From contig DATIFQ010000214.1 in NCBI GenBank assembly GCA_035455185.1, positions 1 through 16,726 of the forward strand: a DNA stretch of 16,726 bases, given 5' to 3'. The position numbers were made by a program, and so were the translations under genes. Under the pieces are notes generated by a model. The model saw only the letters and a list, made by a program, of their open reading frames with translations. It made no database searches and was not told where the DNA came from. This DNA is from JAEHDI01 sp035455185 (GTDB lineage: Bacteria > Acidobacteriota > Terriglobia > Bryobacterales > Bryobacteraceae). Within the stretch, counting starts at the first letter, position 1. Each line of letters starts with the position of its first letter. Shown here piece after piece: positions 1 to 5,583 of this stretch.

Positions 1-1
1 C

Positions 2-625
2 GGTGCGATCCAGACCCGGAGCAGCCGTCTTCTGATTCCGGCGGCCATGAAGCCGGACACATACTCGATCTGGCTTTCCGCCGGTGAATTCCGGGGCACC
101 ATGGAGTTCATGCGCGCATACGTGGTTTACAGCGACGACCACGGTGCGACGTGGCGGCGAGGTGCGCTCGTCCGCGCGCTGACCAACGAGAACCAGCTCG
201 TGGAACTTTCGGACGGGACGGTTCTGATGGACGCGCGGCAAAACGCAGGCGGCCGGCGGTGGATGATCGCCAGCAAGGATGGTGGCGCTTCGTGGTCTGA
301 ACCGCATCCCGGGGAGACCGTCACGGCAGTCGCCACCGCCATCGAACGGTTCACTTCGGCCGCCGCCGGAGACGACCACGACCGCATCATCTGGACGGGG
401 CCGTCCGGTCCCGGCAGGCAGACGCTGGTAGTCCGGGTGAGCTACGACGAAGCCCGAACCTTTCCGAAAGAGCGCGTCCTCTATTCCGGGAAGGCCGCGT
501 ACTCCGACCTCGACATCCTAAAGGACAAGACAGCCGGACTCCTCTGGGAGCGGGATGACTACAAGTTCATTACCTTCACCCGATGCAACCGGGAGTTCCT
601 GGAGGGCGGGCCACAGGGGAGATGA
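2..625 (+). CDS. Sialidase (neuraminidase) family protein, 5'-truncated by window edge
   Basis: The reading frame is open from base 2, so the true start lies left of the window; 207 residues remain, from a family usually near 350-400. Two Asp boxes (S-x-D-x-G-x-x-W) are visible: SDDHGATW at 131-154 and SKDGGASW at 272-295. A degenerate third, SYDEARTF, lies at 440-463. Known sialidase catalytic features can be matched: Glu in NENQLVEL (about 188-190), a triad Arg in VVRVSYD (about 434), the nucleophile Tyr in AYSDL (about 500), and the closing LLWERDDYKFITF segment. The family folds as a six-bladed propeller and cleaves terminal sialic acids or related glycosides; relatives in environmental bacteria often have unknown substrates. 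The N-terminal triad Arg and any signal peptide cannot be seen. It ends in TGA 3 bp before the convergent SDR gene. The family call is firm; true sialidase activity is an inference. Confidence 0.88.
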   Translation, partial: GAIQTRSSRLLIPAAMKPDTYSIWLSAGEFRGTMEFMRAYVVYSDDHGATWRRGALVRALTNENQLVELSDGTVLMDARQNAGGRRWMIASKDGGASWSEPHPGETVTAVATAIERFTSAAAGDDHDRIIWTGPSGPGRQTLVVRVSYDEARTFPKERVLYSGKAAYSDLDILKDKTAGLLWERDDYKFITFTRCNREFLEGGPQGR

Positions 626-628
626 GGC

Positions 629-1390
629 TTACGGCGCCAGCATCCCGCCATTGATCTCGATCGTCTGTCCGTGAACGTAGCGCGCGGCATTGGAACACAG
701 GAACACAATCACGTCGGCTACGTCTTCGTTCGTGCTGAGACGGCCCGCCGGCGTCATATTCACCACCTGGTCCAGAATCTCCCGCGTTGAGAATTTCTCG
801 TGGAAGTAGTTGTCTACCGTCCCCGGGCTTACGGCATTGACCCGGATGCCGAGCGGAGCGAGTTCCCGCGCCATCCCCTTTGTCAGGCACGTCACCGCCG
901 CTTTTGCGGCTGCGTAGACGGTGGCCCCGGGGCCGCCGCCATTCCGCCCGGCGATCGAGCTCAGGTTTACGATGATGCCGTTTTTCCGCTCGATCATGTG
1001 CGGAGCCACCGCCTGTGCGATGAGGTAGGCGCTCTTCACGTTGAGGTTCATCACCTCGTCGTAGAGTTCCTCGGTGAACTCGAGCAGCTTCGCCCGCTTC
1101 ACCAGTGAGCCCGCATTGTTGATGAGGATGTCGACTTTTGGTCCCGATGCCCGCAGTTGTTCGAGCAGCGAATGGATACCGTCCACGGTGCCGAGGTCTG
1201 CTTGAAGCAGTCCGCCGTCGGCGCCTGCTTGTTTCAACGCCACCAGTGTCTTCTCCGCACCTTCACGATAGCTGTTGTAATGAATCAGGACGCGTGAGAC
1301 TCCCTGCCGCGCTAGTGCGGTCGCCGTCGCCGATCCAATCCCGCGGGACGCGCCGGTGACGAGTGCTGTCTTGCCTTGGAATTCGCTCAT
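629..1390 (-). CDS. Short-chain dehydrogenase/reductase (FabG-like SDR)
   Basis: A 253-residue protein, the normal length for a classical SDR. It has a Rossmann NAD(P)-binding motif TGASRGIG (residues 12-19), NNAG (91-94), the active-site Asn region MNLNVKS (114-120), catalytic Ser at 144/145 and YAAAK with Tyr159 and Lys163. The C-terminal GQTIEINGGM is typical of 3-oxoacyl-ACP reductase-like and sugar/alcohol dehydrogenase SDRs. It should catalyse a reversible NAD(P)-dependent ketone/alcohol conversion in the cytosol; the substrate cannot be read. It starts 12 bp after the stop of the upstream cyclase gene, so the two form an operon. No clear Shine-Dalgarno sequence precedes its ATG. Being next to a cyclase and a divergent transport/hydrolase operon argues for catabolism rather than fatty acid synthesis. 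Confidence 0.9.
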   Translation of the reverse strand: MSEFQGKTALVTGASRGIGSATATALARQGVSRVLIHYNSYREGAEKTLVALKQAGADGGLLQADLGTVDGIHSLLEQLRASGPKVDILINNAGSLVKRAKLLEFTEELYDEVMNLNVKSAYLIAQAVAPHMIERKNGIIVNLSSIAGRNGGGPGATVYAAAKAAVTCLTKGMARELAPLGIRVNAVSPGTVDNYFHEKFSTREILDQVVNMTPAGRLSTNEDVADVIVFLCSNAARYVHGQTIEINGGMLAP

Positions 1391-1402
1391 AGAGAAACCA
1401 GA

Positions 1403-2197
1403 TTACGACACCGTAACCGCGAATGGACGAATCGGCGAACCGGTCCCCCCGCGGATCTTAAGAGGCGCGGCCACGAAGAGAAATTCGTAGACCCGCGCGG
1501 CGGCCAGCTCCTCCAGGTTGAGCGCTTCCAGAATGTGGATGCCGCTCTCCACCAGCAGGTGCACGTGTACGCGCATCTCCGGCGACGGCACACGCTCAAA
1601 CGCGGCCGTGTCCGAGCCTGCGGCGAAGACGCTCCGCTCACTGAGCCAGCGGGCCCCCGTCTCTTCCGGTCCGGGTTCGCGGAGGCCGTTGATATAACGC
1701 CCAGGCTCATTCCAGTAGCGCGCCCATCCCGTGCGCACAACCACGACGTCACCCGCCCGCACGTCGACGCCGTGCGTCTTGGCCGCCGACTCCAGATGTT
1801 CCGGCGTCACGACGAAGTCTTCCGCCAGCGCTTCCACGCCGCGATGGCCGGCAATGTCGAGCAGCACGCCGCGGCGGAGGATCGGCGGAATGGTGTCGAT
1901 GGACATCCGCTCCAGCCCGCCTCCGTAAGACTGCACGCCGGCCACCGCCTCGCCGCCGTGCAGTTTCCCGTCGAACGTAAAGTGGCAGAGCGCATCCATG
2001 TGCGTTCCGACATGTCCGCCTAGTGCGATCGCCTCCGCGGCAGAGCTCGCACCAGTCCCGAATCGGATCTCCCCGTGCAACTTGGAGAGGCTGAACTGGA
2101 ACGGCGGATGCGTCGGCCAGTGCGGCATGCCTGTGAAATAGGGTTGCGCCAGGTCGTAGACCCGGGCCTGCCGGATCAGGCTCAGGAGATGTTCCAT
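1403..2197 (-). CDS. Cyclase family protein (kynurenine formamidase-like metal hydrolase)
   Basis: A 264-residue protein with the family signature H-x-G-T-H-x-D-x-x-x-H as HVGTHMDALCH, residues 62-72, which supplies the metal ligands of the cyclase superfamily (Pfam Cyclase, PF04199). The N-terminal DLAQPYFTGMPHWP (residues 15-28) is also typical. Members hydrolyse N-formylkynurenine, isatin or other cyclic or amide substrates. Nothing else here indicates tryptophan breakdown, so a lactone or cyclic amide is equally possible. It is the first gene of a two-gene operon with the SDR. The ATG at 2197 has no Shine-Dalgarno sequence; a TATAGT hexamer ends 8 nt before it, which would give a very short or absent leader. 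It is divergent from the solute-binding gene, 24 bp away. Confidence 0.87.
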   Translation of the reverse strand: MEHLLSLIRQARVYDLAQPYFTGMPHWPTHPPFQFSLSKLHGEIRFGTGASSAAEAIALGGHVGTHMDALCHFTFDGKLHGGEAVAGVQSYGGGLERMSIDTIPPILRRGVLLDIAGHRGVEALAEDFVVTPEHLESAAKTHGVDVRAGDVVVVRTGWARYWNEPGRYINGLREPGPEETGARWLSERSVFAAGSDTAAFERVPSPEMRVHVHLLVESGIHILEALNLEELAAARVYEFLFVAAPLKIRGGTGSPIRPFAVTVS

Positions 2198-2205
2198 AAA
2201 TTCGA

Positions 2206-2213
2206 ACTATACT
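2206..2213. promoter_or_regulatory. Overlapping divergent -10 elements (bidirectional promoter)
   Basis: In the 24-bp gap between divergent genes, AACTATACTA (2205-2214) reads as TATACT on the plus strand (2208-2213) and TATAGT on the minus strand (2211-2206). Each hexamer ends exactly 8 nt before a start codon (2222 plus, 2197 minus). No good -35 box is seen on either side. This fits a shared, symmetrical promoter giving leaderless or nearly leaderless mRNAs both ways. The sequence match is direct; promoter activity is inferred. Confidence 0.5.
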
Positions 2214-2221
2214 ACCCGAGG

Positions 2222-3112
2222 ATGAAGCGCGCGATCCGTATCATGGTCTCCCGCCACTCGGCGTTCTACAGCCCATTGATCGCCGCCATCGCCGCCGGCT
2301 TTCTCGAACAGGAAGGCATTGAGGCCACCTATGGGGTGCTACAGCCCGGTCAGCGTTCGCACGCTCTGTTGCGCGAGGGCGCAGTGGACGTGTTCCAGTC
2401 GGCGGTTTCATCCAGTTGGGGTCCGCTCGAAAAAGGCGAGCGAGATCTGCCGGTTCACTTCGCGCAAGTGAACCAGTGCGATGGATTCTTTCTCGTCGCG
2501 CGCCGTCCGATCCATGACTTCGAGTGGACAATGCTCGAAGCTGCGGCCGTGCTTGCGGATCACGGCGGGCAGCCGCTTGCGATGCTGAAATACGCCGCCC
2601 GATGCCAGGGCGTCGACTGGAACCGAATCCGGGTGATTGACGCTGGCTCGCCGCCGGAAATGGAACGTGTCTTTCGCGGCGGATCAGGCGATTTCGTGCA
2701 CCTTCAGGGGCCGGTCGCGCAGCAATTGGAGGTGGAGGCGATCGGGTGGATCGTCGCATCGGCCGGGGAGGCGATGCCCCCGGTTGCGTTCAGCAGCCTG
2801 CTCGCCAGGCGTGAGTTTCTCGAAACGGACGAAGCACACGCCTTCCTGCGCGCCTACCGCCGCGCCCGGGAGTGGGCCGACCAGGCGCCGGCCCGCGAAG
2901 TGGCCCGCGCCGAGGCGCATTTCTTCCCGGGAGTGAGTTTCAATGCGCTTGGCGCCGCCGTCGCTCGTTACCAGCAACTCGGCTGCTGGGACGGCGGCAT
3001 CGAGATTCCGCGCGCGCTCTACGAGCAGGCCCTGGAGGTCTTTCTTACGGCCGGCACGATCGGCCGCCGTCATCCCTATGAGGAGGTCGTCGTTACTCCA
3101 TGCATCGAATGA
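2222..3112 (+). CDS. ABC-transporter solute-binding-fold protein (NMT1/THI5-like), no signal peptide
   Basis: From ATG 2222 this encodes 296 residues. The N-terminal stretch HSAFYSPLIAAIAAGFLEQEG (residues 12-32) and the following QPGQRSHALLREGAVDVFQS (41-60) resemble the NMT1/THI5/SsuA family of periplasmic binding proteins for thiamine precursors, sulfonates and taurine. There is no signal peptide or lipobox, and no permease or ATPase gene lies nearby, so a transport role is unproven. It could be a cytosolic sensor or an enzyme of the same fold. The frame is open further left (ATG 2075 and 2189), but those starts lie inside the divergent cyclase gene, and homology-like sequence starts after 2222. 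GAGG sits directly against the ATG, too close for a normal ribosome site. It is followed with overlap by the amidohydrolase gene. Confidence 0.72.
   Translation: MKRAIRIMVSRHSAFYSPLIAAIAAGFLEQEGIEATYGVLQPGQRSHALLREGAVDVFQSAVSSSWGPLEKGERDLPVHFAQVNQCDGFFLVARRPIHDFEWTMLEAAAVLADHGGQPLAMLKYAARCQGVDWNRIRVIDAGSPPEMERVFRGGSGDFVHLQGPVAQQLEVEAIGWIVASAGEAMPPVAFSSLLARREFLETDEAHAFLRAYRRAREWADQAPAREVARAEAHFFPGVSFNALGAAVARYQQLGCWDGGIEIPRALYEQALEVFLTAGTIGRRHPYEEVVVTPCIE
3081..3086 (+). promoter_or_regulatory. Shine-Dalgarno AGGAGG for the amidohydrolase gene
   Basis: A perfect AGGAGG lies 13 nt before ATG 3100 and 22 nt before the alternative ATG 3109. It sits inside the end of the upstream solute-binding gene. 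The spacing favours the 3100 start, though ATG 3109 would make a classic ATGA overlap with the upstream stop. Confidence 0.55.
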
Positions 3113-4035
3113 TCACCCGTCGCGAATTGCTTGCGGCCGCCGCCGGCACTGCTGCTGCACAGACGGCGCGGCCGAAAGGTCTGCTGATTGACACTCATAT
3201 CCACCTGTTCGCCGCCGATCAGACACGCTTCCCGTATCATCGGAACGCAGTCTATCGTCCGCCGGCGCAACCGCTCGAGGACTACGCTAAGTTTGTTCGC
3301 GCGGCCGGAATCGATCATACCGTCATAGTGCACCCCGAGCCGTACCAGGACGACCACCGGTATCTGGAGTACTGCTTCGAGAACGAGCCCCGGTCGCGTT
3401 TTTTCAAGGGGACGTGCCTGTTCGACCCGATCGACCCCGCCACGCCGGAACGAATCGAGGCGCTGGTGAAGAAGCATCCCGGCCGCATCGTCGCACTGCG
3501 CATCCACGAAAACCGTGCCCCCGGCCAGCCGCCTTCCGCCTCCGGGGCCATCCGCGAGCGGGATCTGCAAGCGCCTGCCATGCGCGAAACGTGGCGCAAG
3601 GTCCACGCTCTTGGCCTCGCCATCCAGATGCACTTCGTCCCTCATTTTGCGCCGCAGATCCGCGCGCTGGCGGAAGTGTTTCCCGAGATGCCCGTGATCC
3701 TTGACCACCTCGGCCGAGCCGGAGAAGGAACGCCGGCCGAGTACGAAGAGGTGCTGAAACTGGCGAAGCTGCCGCGAACGTACATGAAATACTCGGCCGT
3801 GCGGTACTCCTCGAAGCAGGAGTACCCACACCGCGACGTGAAGCCTCTGATTCGCCGCGTCTATGACGCCTTCGGTCCGGACCGAATTATTTGGGGCGGC
3901 CTGGGAATGAACCTGGAGGAATTCCAGCGCCAGGCGAGGCTGCTCGACGAGATGTTCGACTTCGCCTCGGAAGCGGACCGCGCGAAGATTCGGGGCCTGA
4001 ACGCCGCGCGCCTGTACGGCTTCGGCAAGACGTAA
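3100..4035 (+). CDS. Amidohydrolase_2 family protein with Tat signal; expected catalytic Asp absent
   Basis: A 311-residue protein of the metal-dependent amidohydrolase TIM-barrel family (PF04909 type). The N-terminus ITRRELLAAAAGTAAA (5-20) is a good twin-arginine signal, so export is predicted. DTHIHLF carries the HxH metal ligands (His33, His35); MHF (His178) and DHLGRAGEG (His203) match the next ligands. In the family the last strand usually reads WGSDWP or WGTDFP, with the Asp essential; here it reads IIWGGLGMNLEE, with Leu268 in the Asp position. It may be inactive, use another residue, or do different chemistry. The start is uncertain between 3100 and 3109 (ATGA overlap with the upstream TGA). 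It lies second in a run of three plus-strand genes, 20 bp before the next. The substrate is unknown; lactones and carboxylated rings are typical of the family. Confidence 0.82.
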   Translation: MHRMITRRELLAAAAGTAAAQTARPKGLLIDTHIHLFAADQTRFPYHRNAVYRPPAQPLEDYAKFVRAAGIDHTVIVHPEPYQDDHRYLEYCFENEPRSRFFKGTCLFDPIDPATPERIEALVKKHPGRIVALRIHENRAPGQPPSASGAIRERDLQAPAMRETWRKVHALGLAIQMHFVPHFAPQIRALAEVFPEMPVILDHLGRAGEGTPAEYEEVLKLAKLPRTYMKYSAVRYSSKQEYPHRDVKPLIRRVYDAFGPDRIIWGGLGMNLEEFQRQARLLDEMFDFASEADRAKIRGLNAARLYGFGKT

Positions 4036-4055
4036 CATACACCCTGGAGACGCTT

Positions 4056-5294
4056 ATGATACGAAGAACTCTTTTTGTTGGTGCGCTGCTCTGCGCCCTG
4101 TGCGTACCGGCGGCCGCGGAGAAATACCGGCGCCTGCCGGCGAAGGAATATCTGGACAAGATGAAGGCCGGCTGGATCGGCCAGATCATCGGGGTTTCGT
4201 GGGGCGCTCCCACCGAAGGCAAGTTCAAAACGATCATGCCGGCGGAGAAGATGCCGCCTTTCTCGGAAGACCTCGTCAACAACGCGTTCGGGCAGGACGA
4301 CCTCTACGTCGAAATGACGTTTCTGCGAACCCTCGAGATGTACGGGTTTGACGCCTCGATTCGGCAGGCCGGCATCGACTTCGCCAACAGCGAATACCCG
4401 CTATGGGTCGCCAACGCTGCCGGACGGTCGAACTTGCGCAAGGGCATCGCGCCGCCCGATTCCAGCCACCCGCAATTCCACAAGAGCGCCGGTGCTATCG
4501 ACTATCAGATTGAGGCCGATTATTCCGGACTGATCGCGCCCGGCATGCCCGGTGCAGTCATCGCGCTCGGCGAGAAGTTCGGCCGTCTGATGAACTATGG
4601 CGACGGCGTGTACGCCGGCCAGTTCATGGGCTGCATGTACGCCGAGGCGTTTTTCGAAACGGACATCTTGAAGATCATCGACGCCGGCTTGCGCTGCATC
4701 CCGCTGCAGTCGATGTATGCCGGGATGGTGAAGGACATGCTCCGATGGCGGCGTGAGAACCCGTCCGATTGGGAGAAGACTTGGGCGCTGGTGGATCGGA
4801 AGTACCGCCAGGACAAGAACTACTACGTGAGCCCGCTGGACGTGAAACTCGAGGGCGCCTTCGTGCTCATGGGCATGCTATATGGCAAGGGCGACCCCGA
4901 CCAGACGATAATCATCTCGACCCGCTGCGGTTCGGATTCCGACTGCAATCCGTCGAGCGCCGCCGGCGTGCTCTTTACGAGCCGCGGTCTTTCGAAGTTG
5001 CCCGGCCGGTACTACCGGAAGCTCGATGAGACTAAAATCTTCAGCCACACGGCGTACAACTTTCCCGGCTTGATGGCAGTGTGTGACAAACTCGCCCGCC
5101 AGGCGCTCGCGAAGGCGGGTGGCCGTGTCGAGAAGAACTCAAAGGGTGAGGAGCTCTTCGTCATTCCGGTTCGGCCTCCTCAGGTGAGCAAGTTCGAAGA
5201 CATCAAGAACCCCGGCCCTGCCGCCGGCAGTCTGTTCACTGCCGAGGAGAAGGCGCGGATCACGAAGCAAGACCCGCCGCGAAAGTCGAAATAA
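4056..5294 (+). CDS. ADP-ribosylglycohydrolase family protein with N-terminal export signal
   Basis: A 412-residue protein. The start at ATG 4056 is fixed by GGAG 7 nt upstream (4045-4048) and by the signal peptide it reveals: MIRR, a hydrophobic stretch (about 5-18), then a VPAAAE-type cleavage site near residue 21. The body matches the ADP-ribosylglycohydrolase (PF03747) fold: KAGWIGQIIGVSWG (37-50), acidic pair GQDD (79-82) in the first metal-site region, GDGVYAGQFMG (182-192), and CGSDSDCN (291-298) in the place of the usual GGDTDT metal-binding motif. Family members remove ADP-ribose from proteins or hydrolyse ADP-ribosyl-type bonds using two Mg2+. Export is at odds with a cytosolic de-ADP-ribosylation role, so action on an extracellular N- or O-glycoside is a reasonable inference. 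Third gene of the run that starts at 2222. Confidence 0.85.
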   Translation: MIRRTLFVGALLCALCVPAAAEKYRRLPAKEYLDKMKAGWIGQIIGVSWGAPTEGKFKTIMPAEKMPPFSEDLVNNAFGQDDLYVEMTFLRTLEMYGFDASIRQAGIDFANSEYPLWVANAAGRSNLRKGIAPPDSSHPQFHKSAGAIDYQIEADYSGLIAPGMPGAVIALGEKFGRLMNYGDGVYAGQFMGCMYAEAFFETDILKIIDAGLRCIPLQSMYAGMVKDMLRWRRENPSDWEKTWALVDRKYRQDKNYYVSPLDVKLEGAFVLMGMLYGKGDPDQTIIISTRCGSDSDCNPSSAAGVLFTSRGLSKLPGRYYRKLDETKIFSHTAYNFPGLMAVCDKLARQALAKAGGRVEKNSKGEELFVIPVRPPQVSKFEDIKNPGPAAGSLFTAEEKARITKQDPPRKSK

Positions 5295-5526
5295 CGGAAG
5301 AGTCGGTGGTGGGTCAGTTTCCTGATAGAACTCTCTCATCCAGGTTACGTACGCCACGACAGTTCGGCGATTCCTCAAGGCTGGGCGTCCACACGCACAT
5401 GTGGGGGATACGTCGCCCGTCCTAGGTTTCACCTCATCCCTTCAAAGCAGCACGGCCGCAGACGAAATACCCGCTGTTCCAGCGATCACCACCGAAAACC
5501 ATCGCAGGCCTGCATCAGCTTCGGTT

Positions 5527-5557
5527 TAGACTGGCGCAACATCAACGCTGATACAAT
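5527..5557 (+). promoter_or_regulatory. Promoter with extended -10 for the GH42-like gene
   Basis: TGA-TACAAT (5549-5557) is an extended -10 with five of six consensus bases. TAGACT (5527-5532) is a weak -35 at a long 19-bp spacing. The downstream leader carries GTGAGGA (5568-5574), 9 nt before ATG 5584, a good ribosome site. In the rest of the 289-bp gap (5295-5526) I see no gene, strong hairpin or repeat. Confidence 0.5.
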
Positions 5558-5583
5558 TTTCGAGAACGTGAGGACACACCGTC

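Noticed and set aside
2075..2221. Longer N-terminus for the solute-binding gene (ATG 2075 or 2189)
   Set aside because: It would overlap the divergent cyclase gene by up to 123 bp, and the extra residues are charged and do not form a signal peptide. Fold-like sequence starts after 2222.
3076..4038. 320-codon minus-strand open frame opposite the amidohydrolase
   Set aside because: It mirrors the amidohydrolase codon by codon and shows no domain; the plus strand has the HxH motif and a Tat signal.
3891..4055. Upstream start of the ADP-ribosylglycohydrolase frame at 3891
   Set aside because: The first 55 codons lie inside the amidohydrolase gene in another frame; ATG 4056 has a GGAG ribosome site and reveals a clean signal peptide.
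5375..5415. Short self-complementary sequence (CCACA...TGTGG) in the 5295-5583 gap as a terminator
   Set aside because: Only about 5 bp of stem, no T-run, and far from the preceding stop codon.
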